A stretch of 64,000 nt of DNA from Pseudoduganella violaceinigra DSM 15887 (GTDB lineage Bacteria; Pseudomonadota; Gammaproteobacteria; Burkholderiales; Burkholderiaceae_D): NCBI RefSeq assembly GCF_000425385.1, contig NZ_AUDI01000015.1, forward strand, positions 124,001 to 188,000, given 5' to 3'. Below the pieces are notes generated by a model. The model saw only the letters and a list, made by a program, of their open reading frames with translations, made no database searches and was not told where the DNA came from. Below, piece after piece: positions 25,086 through 33,977 of the stretch. The position numbers and the translations under genes were made by a program. The number at the start of each line of letters is the position of its first letter. Positions within the stretch are counted from its first letter, which is position 1.

Positions 25086-25307
25086 ATGAGCTGCGCCTTT
25101 CCTGCAAATCAAATGATGCACATGCTTCCCTTGTTTATCCTCGGCGGCTTGACTGCCCTGGCCTTTTCTCCACGCAACCTACGAAAGACCAGATACGTTC
25201 GCACAACAAAGGCTGTCGAGATGCTGACACAGGCAATGGGCCTTATCCTACTTGCGGGATTCATTTGTTCCATACTGTTTTCGACTCTGATTGGCTTTCC
25301 TGAATAG
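25086..25307 (+). CDS. Small membrane protein, about 73 residues
   Basis: Two hydrophobic segments (LPLFILGGLTALAFS and MGLILLAGFICSILFSTLIG) are joined by a basic loop (RNLRKTRYVRTTK), predicting a two-pass inner-membrane protein. Several starts are possible (25053, 25086, 25113). I chose 25086 for its AAAGAAG upstream. The family is unknown. Confidence 0.45.
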   Translation: MSCAFPANQMMHMLPLFILGGLTALAFSPRNLRKTRYVRTTKAVEMLTQAMGLILLAGFICSILFSTLIGFPE

Positions 25308-25371
25308 CTAATTACTTGACTGCACGGACGCGCCGCTCCTTCCGGCACGTACAAAGTACGACCACACACTC

Positions 25372-25797
25372 ATGCCATTCCTCTATGCATCAGCCGAATA
25401 TATCCGCCCCTGGAAGCTGGCATCGCTCGCCGCGGGTATAGCTTTACTCATCGCCGGTTCGATCTACACACCGGCGCCCGACTGGGATATCCCGATCAGT
25501 TTCATTATGGCGCTCTTGACCTACTTGACCGCGCCATGCAGCCTGAGGGTGCTCTTGGAACGAAGGTGGCGGCAATTTCCAGCCGCGGCTTTTACCACCT
25601 GGCTTTCGGTAGACGGTTGCTATGCTGCTTACTGGTACTTCAAGGATCCTGCGGCGCTGGAGCTGATGCGATCCGTCAACGCCCCAGCATCGCTCGCGCT
25701 CTACGGCATCTGCGGCGTGATATGGCTATATCGCGGCTCATTGAAAGACTTCGTGCGGGAGTTGCGCAGAGCTATCAATTCGTCAAAGGCTCCTTAA
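25372..25797 (+). CDS. Hypothetical multipass membrane protein, 141 residues
   Basis: Four hydrophobic stretches are visible (about 17-34, 41-60, 70-90, 102-120), with a basic C-terminal tail (RELRRAINSSK) expected to be cytoplasmic. No signature was recognised. It follows the two-pass membrane protein by 64 bp. Confidence 0.55.
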   Translation: MPFLYASAEYIRPWKLASLAAGIALLIAGSIYTPAPDWDIPISFIMALLTYLTAPCSLRVLLERRWRQFPAAAFTTWLSVDGCYAAYWYFKDPAALELMRSVNAPASLALYGICGVIWLYRGSLKDFVRELRRAINSSKAP

Positions 25798-25957
25798 CTG
25801 ATCACGACATCGCCAGACACGCAGCAAGGTTGCCGACTCCGGAACGAGATCAATTGCGGTTAACTTTGGCACGTTAAACTGCATCTGCAATTTGCAAGGA
25901 ATGCTAGCGGCCAATGAAAGCGCATCACAAAAAACTTAACTTCTGGAGTACATAAAT

Positions 25958-26455
25958 ATGGGCATGATCGGTTGTTTCGCTTCTCTTCCCGAGGAAACCC
26001 TTGTGCGTCTGCAGGGCGACGAGGATTCCGTTGAAGACTTCCTTTATCCAGATGATGGCGAAAGCGACCCCGAGAACTTTGTCGACATAGACAAAGCGTG
26101 GCACGGCATTCATTATTTGTTGACAGGGACGGCGGACGGAGGCTCGCCACCACTTAGCTTGGCCATCATTGGCGGCGACGAGTTCGGGCCAGATATGGGA
26201 TACGGTCCAGCAAGATTTCTGACCGCAGCTCAAGTGGCAAGCATTACAGACGCCCTCGAGGGGCTTTCAGCGGAATCGCTGAGTGCCAGATTTGATCCTC
26301 AAGACATGGGCCGCCAACAGATTTACCCTGACTCAATCTGGGTCCGCGATGGCGCAGTTGGACTTGAATATCTGCTGGAATATTTTGAAGTGCTGCGGAC
26401 CTTCTATCGCGATGCCGCCTCTCGCGGCGATGCGGTCATCCAGTGGCTCTCCTGA
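25958..26455 (+). CDS. DUF1877-family protein (YfbM-like)
   Basis: A 165-residue protein with the DUF1877 pattern: an N-terminal MGMIGCFASLPEE, then DIDKAWHGIHYLLTG, GYGPARFLTAAQV, SARFDPQDM and a C-terminal helix (LLEYFEVLRTFYRDAASRG). Function of the family is unknown; such genes often travel singly in accessory regions. It starts 160 bp after the membrane protein and has its own ribosome-binding site (CTGGAG). Confidence 0.8.
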   Translation: MGMIGCFASLPEETLVRLQGDEDSVEDFLYPDDGESDPENFVDIDKAWHGIHYLLTGTADGGSPPLSLAIIGGDEFGPDMGYGPARFLTAAQVASITDALEGLSAESLSARFDPQDMGRQQIYPDSIWVRDGAVGLEYLLEYFEVLRTFYRDAASRGDAVIQWLS

Positions 26456-26506
26456 CGGCACCTAGACGCCGCTGGTGAGCTTCCACCGTAGACCAAGGAG
26501 AGGTCA

Positions 26507-26953
26507 ATGTCAGTCAAACGGATGGACAACGTCGGCATCGTGGTGGAAGACCTGGATGCCGCCATTGAGTTCTTTACCGAGCTTGGCCTCGATCTCGAGG
26601 GGCGCGCGCCGGTTGAAGGCCACTGGGCGGATGGCGTCACCGGCCTCAAAAGCATGCGCGTCGAGATTGCCATGATGCGTACTCCGGATGGCCACAGCAG
26701 GATCGAGTTGTCCCGCTTCCTCGCGCCTCCAGTGGCCGCCGATCACCGCGGCGATCCCGTGAACTCCCTAGGCTACTTGCGCGTCATGTTTGCGGTAGAG
26801 GATATCGACGACACGCTCGCCCGCCTGATCAAACGCGGGGCGACGCTGGTGGGCGAAGTGGCCCAGTATGAAAACATCTATCGGCTCTGCTACATCCGGG
26901 GTCCCGAAGGAATTCTGATCGGGCTAGCCCAGCAGATCGGGCTGGGGAGCTGA
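26507..26953 (+). CDS. VOC-family (glyoxalase-fold) protein
   Basis: A 148-residue vicinal-oxygen-chelate protein with MDNVGIVVEDLDAAIEFFTELGLDLEG at the N-terminus and YLRVMFAVEDIDDTLARLIKRGA followed by YIRGPEGILIGLAQQ in the second half. These are two beta-alpha-beta-beta-beta modules. Putative metal ligands are His/Glu residues in these strands. Specific substrate unknown. Confidence 0.83.
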   Translation: MSVKRMDNVGIVVEDLDAAIEFFTELGLDLEGRAPVEGHWADGVTGLKSMRVEIAMMRTPDGHSRIELSRFLAPPVAADHRGDPVNSLGYLRVMFAVEDIDDTLARLIKRGATLVGEVAQYENIYRLCYIRGPEGILIGLAQQIGLGS

Positions 26954-27072
26954 AAAAGCCGCCAGCACAGCGGGGCGCTCACTGGAGCGCCTACCTCTAA
27001 CGCGGCATGCGATAAACCGGTGAAGATGGCTACGTCCCGCGCGCGGGACGCCCACGAATCCAGCCAGTACCG

Positions 27073-29841
27073 CTAGTTGATGGTGAAGTTGGCGTTCGAT
27101 ACGTCGAAGAAGATATTCCCGATTGCCTCAACCTTAATGCGCGCCGCGGTGGTCGACACGGCAGGTAAAGTCACCATTTTGCTGCCGTTGTTAGGGGTGC
27201 TGGCCGCCAACACATATGGGAAGGTTTGCCCGCCATCCGTCGAAAGGCTGATTTTCACATTCGCGGTACTCACCGGCGAAGCGGCGGTATTGGCGACATT
27301 CCAGGTCACGTTCGTCTGAGCACCTCGGCCCAGCGTCACCGCCGTATTCGGCGCGGTCACCAGGAACGGTCCGGCACCAGCTGCCAGCACCAGGCGGGTT
27401 GCAGCGCTGCCCGCCCCGCCATGTCCATCGCGCGCGGTCAGGCGGAAGTTCAAGCTAGCCGGCTTGGCATTCACCTTGGTGTAGCCCGTATAGCTTGCCG
27501 TTGGCAGGAACTCCGAATAGCAGGCGATGTCGGACACGCTCGGCGGCGATGCAGGCGTTGGGCAGGAACCCGTCTCCGCGTTGGTGTTGTTGGCGAGGAT
27601 TTGCGCCATGTCGGGGAAGCTGCGGGTCGGACTCGTCGTCACCATATTCTCGCCCGGCGAGCCATAGATCAAGGCATCGCTGTCGCTGACCAGGGCCTGC
27701 AGTCCGAATTGGCGGAATAGCGGACCGTTCGATTTGCTGTTGCTCATGAGCGCCGTGCCGCTGGATGCGGCGCGATCGTTTTGCTCCCACAAGTAAGTCA
27801 TCGGCTCGCCCTCGGCATTGCTCGCGCTTCCGGTTAGTACAAAGGGCGTGCGGACTGGAATGGTGTAGGTCGGCGTCACCGTCACTGCCGGCGTGCTGTT
27901 GCCTGTTGCGCTCACAACGCCCCGCTTGCGCGTCGATCCGCCGGCAACGATTTCGCCCACCGAACCGCTGCAGCCGCCTGTACAGTTCGACATCTGCAGT
28001 ACGCCTGCCTGGACACCGGCCAGCGCACCGCCGAAAGTGGCGGTAAATCCGGCGTCGCTGACCGAGCTCACGGACACCGTCGCACTCGCCGGCCAGCCTG
28101 GAATCGCCTGGATCGCAGACTTGATGCCCGTGGCCGAGTAATTCGATCCACGAATGATCGGCGCGGATGCGTTGCCGTTATAGCTCAAGGTGAATTGCTG
28201 GCCGTTGCTGGAAAAGCCACGCAGCACGCCCAGTTGCACCGACGAGAGGTTGGACTCCGTACCGGAAGTGTAGGCCGTGATCTCATCGAAGCTGCGCTGC
28301 GACCAGTAGGCGTCGCTGTGCCGCTGCAGGTCGTCGGTTCCGCAGATGCCGGCATATGCCATGATGGACGAACCGCTGCCCGGCTCCACCGACGTTCCCG
28401 CATTGCGATTGCCGCCCGCGCAGCTGCCGCTGGTACCGTTGAAAGTATGGTTGCCGGCAAACTGGTGGCCCATTTCATGCGCGACGTAGTCCACCGCGTA
28501 AAAGTCGCCCACCGGAGTCGGGATGCCGGTGCAGCCCTGCGCTTTATAGTTCCCGCCGACGACGCCGAGGCTGGCGATACCGCCGCCATTGAGGCCCAGC
28601 GCGATATGGCCGACGTCGAAATTGCCGGCACCGGCGAGTAGGCCGATTACCGTGCGATTCTGGTTCAGCGTAGCGCCGCTGCAGCCCGATGCCTGGGACG
28701 CGGTATAGCAGGCGTTGGCGCCGCATGGGCCGTTGGCGCCGGTCATCTGGGCGTCGGTATCGAGGTTGAGGGCATCGTTGTTGCCGATCAGGACAAGACG
28801 GATCGACGTCTCGTCTTCATATACCTGCGTAACCCGGTTGATCAGGCTGACCTTGGCCGCCGTGACATTGGCGCCGCCGCCAAAGTAATTGGCGTAGGAG
28901 GGATCGCTCAGCAAGGCAAGCCGATAGGTGCGCAACTGCGTTCCTGTTGCCGCAGCGGGACTGATATCGCCGGCGACCACCTGGTACGAAGAAGCCGCAG
29001 TCTTGTTGCCGTCCGATGCGGTGATGGCGTAGGCGCCCGTGCTGCGCGTTGGGTCGGCGGCAAACGTCGCCGATACCACGCCGTCCTGGTTCGCCGACAC
29101 GACCATGCTGTGCACCGGGCCGAATTCCGCCCCTTCATTCTGCACGGTGAGGGAGACAGAAGCCCCGGGAGCAAAGCCAGCGCCGCGTACTTCCACTTCT
29201 TCGCCGGCATGGTAAAAGCTACGGGGCAGTACGATTTGCGGCGCGTCGATACTCCCCTCCTTGAAGGCGCCGTGGCGGTTCGGCAGGTCGCGCGAGTGGT
29301 AGCTGGTATAGATGCTGTCGTCCAGATGCGCGGCGGGATCGACGTACCAGGCGCCGTTCGGCGAGCGTACCGATGCGTGCAAACCGATCGGCGTGATGTC
29401 CATGCGCAGGGTGGCGGAAGGATCATCAATGCCGCGACCGGCGTATGTCCTGATTTCCGGATGCCGGGCAGCGAGACCTTCCTCCATGACGGGCGAATTC
29501 ACGACCGTGAAGCGCTGATAACCGCCCAGCGGATGCGGCAGCGAGATGATGGTGCCGCTCTGTTTCGCCGACAGCGATCGCTCGTGCGGTGCGCTTGCCA
29601 GCATCTGCGCCATCGCTGCACGGTCCAGGGTTGCCGCATGGTAGCGCCGCGGCAGCGCTGCCGCGGCGGCGTTCTTGCCATGCACGCGCTGCACATCGGC
29701 CTCGCCTGCGTCGCGCCAGTGGGCGCCGCTTGCCTGGACCGGAATTTCCGGCTTGCCTTTTCCTTCTGCCGCCAGGGAGTTCAGTGCGCTGAGGATCAGT
29801 GCACTTGCAAGCGCAAGCTTCAAGGGGGTATGCGTAGTCAT
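27073..29841 (-). CDS. Secreted reprolysin-like metallopeptidase
   Basis: A 922-residue exported zinc protease. It has a signal peptide (to about LNSLAAEG), a long propeptide-like N-terminal region, a catalytic domain with HEMGHQFAGNHTF (metzincin HExxHxxxxxH) and a Met-turn SIMAYAGICG, Cys-rich stretches, and a C-terminal Ig-like region ending in FDVSNANFTIN. The frame opens at 29886, but MTTHTPLKL at 29841 gives a proper signal peptide. It runs against the surrounding plus-strand block and is probably monocistronic. Likely secreted for protein scavenging. Confidence 0.88.
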   Translation of the reverse strand: MTTHTPLKLALASALILSALNSLAAEGKGKPEIPVQASGAHWRDAGEADVQRVHGKNAAAAALPRRYHAATLDRAAMAQMLASAPHERSLSAKQSGTIISLPHPLGGYQRFTVVNSPVMEEGLAARHPEIRTYAGRGIDDPSATLRMDITPIGLHASVRSPNGAWYVDPAAHLDDSIYTSYHSRDLPNRHGAFKEGSIDAPQIVLPRSFYHAGEEVEVRGAGFAPGASVSLTVQNEGAEFGPVHSMVVSANQDGVVSATFAADPTRSTGAYAITASDGNKTAASSYQVVAGDISPAAATGTQLRTYRLALLSDPSYANYFGGGANVTAAKVSLINRVTQVYEDETSIRLVLIGNNDALNLDTDAQMTGANGPCGANACYTASQASGCSGATLNQNRTVIGLLAGAGNFDVGHIALGLNGGGIASLGVVGGNYKAQGCTGIPTPVGDFYAVDYVAHEMGHQFAGNHTFNGTSGSCAGGNRNAGTSVEPGSGSSIMAYAGICGTDDLQRHSDAYWSQRSFDEITAYTSGTESNLSSVQLGVLRGFSSNGQQFTLSYNGNASAPIIRGSNYSATGIKSAIQAIPGWPASATVSVSSVSDAGFTATFGGALAGVQAGVLQMSNCTGGCSGSVGEIVAGGSTRKRGVVSATGNSTPAVTVTPTYTIPVRTPFVLTGSASNAEGEPMTYLWEQNDRAASSGTALMSNSKSNGPLFRQFGLQALVSDSDALIYGSPGENMVTTSPTRSFPDMAQILANNTNAETGSCPTPASPPSVSDIACYSEFLPTASYTGYTKVNAKPASLNFRLTARDGHGGAGSAATRLVLAAGAGPFLVTAPNTAVTLGRGAQTNVTWNVANTAASPVSTANVKISLSTDGGQTFPYVLAASTPNNGSKMVTLPAVSTTAARIKVEAIGNIFFDVSNANFTIN

Positions 29842-30141
29842 TCCGTGCCTTTTTGTAATGGGTGATTGAAGGTCGAAACTGTGCAACTACTGCAATGGAA
29901 GAGTATTTAGGAATTGATGAGCTAGCTCAAGAAAAGTTCGATCGGAGCGTCGCCAGAAGCAGACAGCTTTCCGTGCTGTAACTGATTTGATCAGTTTGAT
30001 GAGTAAGTGGCCCACCGCAAGCGCCGTGCTACCATTTGCAAAAAGTAAATCTGGGCTTATTGCAAGTCCTGACAAAGCAGGTCGCCAGGCGACTTGACAA
30101 AAAAGGCTCATGGAACCATCCAACAATATTCGACACGCAAC
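29842..30141. other. 300-bp divergent intergenic region
   Basis: Between the protease start and the tautomerase start, and AT-richer than its surroundings. It must hold the divergent promoters, but I could not pick -10/-35 pairs with confidence. No gene or RNA family is seen; the minus-strand frame from 30336 to 29887 is a shadow overlapping the tautomerase. Confidence 0.4.
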
Positions 30142-30537
30142 ATGCCAAGCGTCTTGATTGAAGTGCGGCGGCAATATACGCAAGAGCAGGAGGTTGCGCT
30201 GATGGATGCCGTTCATCAGGCCTTGCGCGACGCCTTCAAAATCCTTCCGGGCGACAGGAATGTTCGCCTGCTCGTACATGAACCGCATCGATTTGCCTGT
30301 CCGCCTGACCGGGAGCGGCCGGAGTTCTATACGCACGTGAGCATCGACGCATTTGCGGGACGCTCACTCGATGCCAAGCGAAATCTCTACAAAGCAATCG
30401 TGGATTACCTCGAGCCTTTCGGCATTCCAAGGAACCATGTGAAAATCCTGCTCAGGGAGATCTCCAGTGAAAACTGGGGTATCCGCGGCGGCCAGGCGGG
30501 ATGCGATGTCGCGCTTGGGTTCAAGGTCGATGTCTGA
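30142..30537 (+). CDS. Tautomerase-superfamily protein
   Basis: A 131-residue protein starting MPSVLIEVRRQYTQEQE. The Pro exposed after Met removal is the catalytic base of 4-oxalocrotonate-tautomerase-type enzymes. The start at 30142 was chosen over the upstream frame start at 30094 for this reason. It is longer than 4-OT (62) and similar to larger MSAD/cis-CaaD-type members. Substrate unknown. The next gene begins inside its last codons. Confidence 0.8.
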   Translation: MPSVLIEVRRQYTQEQEVALMDAVHQALRDAFKILPGDRNVRLLVHEPHRFACPPDRERPEFYTHVSIDAFAGRSLDAKRNLYKAIVDYLEPFGIPRNHVKILLREISSENWGIRGGQAGCDVALGFKVDV

Positions 30538-31096
30538 CCCCGCAAAGCAGCCAGTCCACATGCATAAGCTTTCACATCTTGCCGGAAATGAGTGGGCTGA
30601 ACACTCATTTGAACCAGTCTTCGCTCTTGAAGCGAATCGCATCACGGGCGCAGTACCCGCGGGGTCTATCACCGTTTTTGAGAACCTTGTTTCAGGTTTG
30701 ACCGAACCGGTTATCCTGCTTTATATCCTCCATACGCCGCGCGGCGAAGGAGATGCCGGACGCTATCAGAGTCCCGAACTGACAACCGCTGCCTTTCGCG
30801 CCTTCTTAAGCAAGTACCGAGCATTCCTCACCGGTGATGCGCGTTTTGATATTTGGGCCTACTCGCCGCACGAACGCGCCACGGTAGTCTGGGATAGGCA
30901 CAACCAGTTTTTTGCATATGGCCCCATCCAACAATATGTTTCGCAGTTGATGGCGCTCGGCTTTAAAGAAGATACGATTCCATCGCTTGGTCCGCACCAG
31001 CACCACTATCGGCCAGAACTTGATCCATTAGCCAAAGCATTGCTGGACGAATTCCCATGGTCCTACTCACCGCTCCGCCCCGAGGACGAACAATGA
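30530..31096 (+). CDS. Hypothetical protein, 188 residues
   Basis: No family recognised. It overlaps the tautomerase stop by 8 bp (start ATG 30530, MSDPAKQPVHM), suggesting translational coupling. It is soluble, with several aromatic/His-rich stretches (FDIWAYSPHERATVVWDRH, GPHQHHYRPELD). Composition fits a folded cytoplasmic protein. Confidence 0.6.
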   Translation: MSDPAKQPVHMHKLSHLAGNEWAEHSFEPVFALEANRITGAVPAGSITVFENLVSGLTEPVILLYILHTPRGEGDAGRYQSPELTTAAFRAFLSKYRAFLTGDARFDIWAYSPHERATVVWDRHNQFFAYGPIQQYVSQLMALGFKEDTIPSLGPHQHHYRPELDPLAKALLDEFPWSYSPLRPEDEQ

Positions 31097-31114
31097 ACCA
31101 GCAAGGAGGACTTT

Positions 31115-31459
31115 ATGCCATTCCTTTGCGGTCCTAAGAACTCGCGCTATACGTACACTGGAACGCCTTGCCCCCATCTGGACTTGGCACTGCGTTCAGA
31201 TGCTCGAACATTGGGGGATGCAATTCGCGAGTACGAAACGCATTTCAACGTCCAGGTAACGCCGATGCTCGAAGCCTTCGATGGTGACCTGGAAAATTCT
31301 GGAAAATATTTTGAGTTTACCGATTTAAGCACCGGCGGAGCCCGGCAAGCAGTCGACATACATGTCGTTCGCAACAACGAGGAGATTTGTCCGAAGCAGG
31401 AGCTCTCCTTCGTTTTGTTCGCGGACGATGTGGTCGAACTTGGCGATCTGGCATGCTGA
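31115..31459 (+). CDS. Hypothetical protein, 114 residues
   Basis: A strong ribosome-binding site (AAGGAGG, about 6 nt from ATG 31115) supports translation. The N-terminus carries three Cys (CGPKNS, TPCPH and later ICPK) but no recognised metal motif. It follows the preceding hypothetical gene by 18 bp and probably shares its transcript. No function assigned. Confidence 0.6.
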   Translation: MPFLCGPKNSRYTYTGTPCPHLDLALRSDARTLGDAIREYETHFNVQVTPMLEAFDGDLENSGKYFEFTDLSTGGARQAVDIHVVRNNEEICPKQELSFVLFADDVVELGDLAC

Positions 31460-31550
31460 CCTGGCAGCAGGAACAAGGTAGCGCGTGCGAGCACCTGGCC
31501 CATTGCGAGTATCATCCCACACACAAAATTTCGAACACCACTTTCACTCA

Positions 31551-31796
31551 ATGAATAACGACAAACTCGCCGTCTTGTTCTTTGCAACTGCCCTGACTTT
31601 CGCCACGCTGACTGTTGCAACGTTATCGCTCGATTCGCTCATGGCGTGGATGGACATGCAGTCCCCGCAAACCCAGGTGGCCATCCGCATGTTGCTGCCT
31701 GCCGCTACCATCGTTTCCATCTGCCTGGGAGCCGTGGCTCGCAAATTCTCAGGCGGCAATCATGGTAAAGCCTCGCGTTCCCGCACCACACGCTGA
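31551..31796 (+). CDS. Small two-pass membrane protein, 81 residues
   Basis: Two hydrophobic segments (LAVLFFATALTFATLTVATL and MLLPAATIVSICLGAVA) and a basic C-terminus. The start ATG 31551 (MNNDKLAVLFF) gives a clean topology. It overlaps the next gene by 35 bp. Family unknown. Confidence 0.5.
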   Translation: MNNDKLAVLFFATALTFATLTVATLSLDSLMAWMDMQSPQTQVAIRMLLPAATIVSICLGAVARKFSGGNHGKASRSRTTR

Positions 31797-32199
31797 GTTC
31801 GAATTACTGACGAAGCACGATCTTCACGATCTGGCGGATCGCCTGCTGGTGCAGGAAGCGGAAGCGATTGAGCAATGCGTACAGTTTGTCCTGGCGGAGA
31901 CGCGCGGCCATTGGCACGGACGCGCGCGAGCCATGATGTGCCGCCGGCTGAAGCACTGTGCGCTCGGCCGCACGCATCGAACCCTGTTGGTGGCGACGAT
32001 CACAGACCGCCTGGCCACAGGCATGTTTTCAGAGCAGTTCAAAGACCAATTGCGCCTGGCCATGCACCTGGATTTTGAACAAACTGCCGTGGCCTGCCGC
32101 AACATCACCGCCTGCCCTCGCAAGCTGTACATCCGGCGCTATGCCGAATGGGTGTTGATGCCGGAACGGCTGCAGTTTTTCGGACCCCGCGCACAATGA
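31762..32199 (+). CDS. Hypothetical protein, 145 residues
   Basis: ATG 31762 follows AGGCGG and lies inside the end of the upstream membrane gene, suggesting coupling. It is a basic, mainly helical protein with several Cys and His residues (MMCRRLKHCALGRTH, AVACRNITACPRK). No family was recognised. About 160 bp without a gene follows. Confidence 0.55.
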   Translation: MVKPRVPAPHAEFELLTKHDLHDLADRLLVQEAEAIEQCVQFVLAETRGHWHGRARAMMCRRLKHCALGRTHRTLLVATITDRLATGMFSEQFKDQLRLAMHLDFEQTAVACRNITACPRKLYIRRYAEWVLMPERLQFFGPRAQ

Positions 32200-32358
32200 C
32201 CGAACAGGCAGTTGAAAAGGCTGGCGCCGATGAGGGGAAAGGCGCAAGATGCCCAAGTTCGCACCCGCTACTTCGCAATACACGCTTCAGCGCAGCAGCA
32301 GCGCATTGGAAATTTCCGGCGCTTCGACGAGCGCTGCACTCGATGAGGAGAGCAAACC

Positions 32359-32766
32359 ATGCTGAAACCGATCGGACCGTTCCAGGCTGTCGATACCTAT
32401 CTCCACCTTGGGCCTGAAGGATCTGCCGTCCCGCTCGAGGTCAACGCTTCCTTTTGGGATGACCTGACATCCGGCGCCTTTGCGCACCTGGGCCCGGGCC
32501 GGCTGGTGTCGACTTACGATTTCAACGAAGATTGGGGCGGCTGGGAGCGGCATCCCGCCGGCGAAGAAGTGGTGCTCCTGCTCACCGGCGCGCTGGAATT
32601 TGTGCTGGAAACGGAAGCCGGCCCGCGCAAGGTCGAACTGAAGCAGCCCGGCCAATTCCTGCTGGTCCCGCGCGGCACCTGGCACACGGCCAACGTCGCG
32701 CAGCATGCCAGGGTTCTGTTCATCACGCCCGGCGAGGGCACCGAACACCGCCCGCGGGCTACCTGA
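32359..32766 (+). CDS. Cupin-domain protein
   Basis: A 135-residue cupin with [16 protein letters not shown] (first box) and [11 protein letters not shown] (second box), both with candidate metal ligands. It is related in pattern to, but distinct from, the cupin at 19416. GAGGAG precedes ATG 32359. It converges on msrA with an 8-bp overlap. Substrate unknown. Confidence 0.82.
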   Translation: MLKPIGPFQAVDTYLHLGPEGSAVPLEVNASFWDDLTSGAFAHLGPGRLVSTYDFNEDWGGWERHPAGEEVVLLLTGALEFVLETEAGPRKVELKQPGQFLLVPRGTWHTANVAQHARVLFITPGEGTEHRPRAT

Positions 32767-33283
32767 TCTTCCCGGCGTAAATCTTGCGGAACTTGGCCAC
32801 TTTGGGCGCCACCACAAAGGCGCAATAGCCCTGCAGCGGATGCTGGGCGAAGTAATTCTGGTGGTAGTCCTCGGCCTTGTAGAACGGTGTGGCCGGCGCC
32901 AGCTCCGTGACGATGGGCGCGTCCCACACATGGGCCATTTCGGCGATCACATGCCGCGCCGTCGCTTCCTGTTCGGGCGTCTGGTAGAAGATCACGGAAC
33001 GGTATTGGGTGCCCACATCGTTCCCTTGGCGGTTCAGGGTGGTCGGATCGTGGATGGTAAAGAAGATTTCCAGCAAGTCGCGGTAGCTGACCTGAGCCGG
33101 GTCGAACTCCATCCGCACCACCTCGGCATGGCCGGTTTCGCCGGTGCAGACCTGTTCATAGGTCGGGTTGGGCTGCGCGCCCCCCATATAGCCGGATTCG
33201 ATCTTGCTTACGCCGCGCACTTCCAGATAAACGGCCTCGGTGCACCAGAAGCATCCACCGCCCAGGATTGCCACTTCAGACAT
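32759..33283 (-). CDS. msrA: Peptide-methionine (S)-S-oxide reductase
   Basis: A 174-residue repair enzyme that reduces methionine-S-sulfoxide in proteins. The catalytic motif GGGCFWCTE has the nucleophilic Cys at residue 11; [14 protein letters not shown] and AEDYHQNYF are also present. Length is usual for single-domain MsrA. It lies between the accessory block and the core gcdH region. Confidence 0.95.
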   Translation of the reverse strand: MSEVAILGGGCFWCTEAVYLEVRGVSKIESGYMGGAQPNPTYEQVCTGETGHAEVVRMEFDPAQVSYRDLLEIFFTIHDPTTLNRQGNDVGTQYRSVIFYQTPEQEATARHVIAEMAHVWDAPIVTELAPATPFYKAEDYHQNYFAQHPLQGYCAFVVAPKVAKFRKIYAGKIR

Positions 33284-33434
33284 ATCGCCCTCCTCACGTA
33301 CCGGAAGTATTACTGTAGCGCAAATCGGCAGTCACTGCTCAAAAAGTGCCGCCTTAGCTAAAATCCCCGTCGCTTTCGCCAAAGGTTAGACTATCGTTCT
33401 TTGGCATAATCTCTTTGAAACAAACAGGTCCCGC

Positions 33435-33941
33435 ATGAATACCAGTTCCCCACGCGCCACCGAGCGCGAATTCGACAGTGCGCATTTTCGCCAGGCACTG
33501 TCGCAATTTGCCACAGGTGTGACCGTGATTACCACGCGGCTCGCAGATGGCAGTTTCCGTGGCTTGACGGCCAGCTCCTTCAATTCCGTCTCGCTGGATC
33601 CGCCCTTGGTGCTGTGGAGCCTGGGTTCCGGCGCCAACAGCATGCCCATTTTCAGCGGTAACTCGCACTATGTGATCAATGTGCTGAGCGCCGACCAGGC
33701 CCACCTGGCGAAGCTGTTTTCGACCCGCACGGAAGACCCGTTCGGCACGGTCGAATTCGAGCTGTCGCGCACCGGCCAGCCGATCCTGAAGGGTTGCACG
33801 GCGTGGTTTGAATGCCACAACCGTAGCCGCTATCCGGAGGGCGACCACGTGATTTTCGTGGGCGAGGTCGAGCATTGCGAGTTTGCGGGGAATGCACCGC
33901 TGGTATTCCACAGCGGACAGTTCCGTGACCTGTTGAAATGA
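33435..33941 (+). CDS. Flavin reductase family protein
   Basis: A 168-residue FMN-binding split-barrel protein of the flavin reductase-like group (HpaC/ActVB type). It has FRQALSQFATGVTVITT, GLTASSFNSVSLDPPLVL and a C-terminal GEVEHCEF...PLVFHSGQFRDL pattern. It probably supplies reduced flavin to a monooxygenase, but none is adjacent. It precedes gcdH by 36 bp on the same strand and may be cotranscribed. Confidence 0.88.
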   Translation: MNTSSPRATEREFDSAHFRQALSQFATGVTVITTRLADGSFRGLTASSFNSVSLDPPLVLWSLGSGANSMPIFSGNSHYVINVLSADQAHLAKLFSTRTEDPFGTVEFELSRTGQPILKGCTAWFECHNRSRYPEGDHVIFVGEVEHCEFAGNAPLVFHSGQFRDLLK

Positions 33942-33977
33942 TTGATTTTTTATAAACACAGAGAGACAGGAAGCATA

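Noticed and set aside
26954..27072. Terminator after the VOC gene at 26507-26953
   Set aside because: A hairpin GGCGCTC/GAGCGCC is present at about 26974-26991 but lacks a T-run on either strand.
18883..32766. Chromosomal integron (array of small same-strand cassettes)
   Set aside because: I looked for attC-like GTTRRRY/RYYYAAC pairs between genes. A lone GTTAGGC occurs near 22641, but no regular inverted core sites or imperfect palindromes recur, several genes overlap, and no integrase is present.
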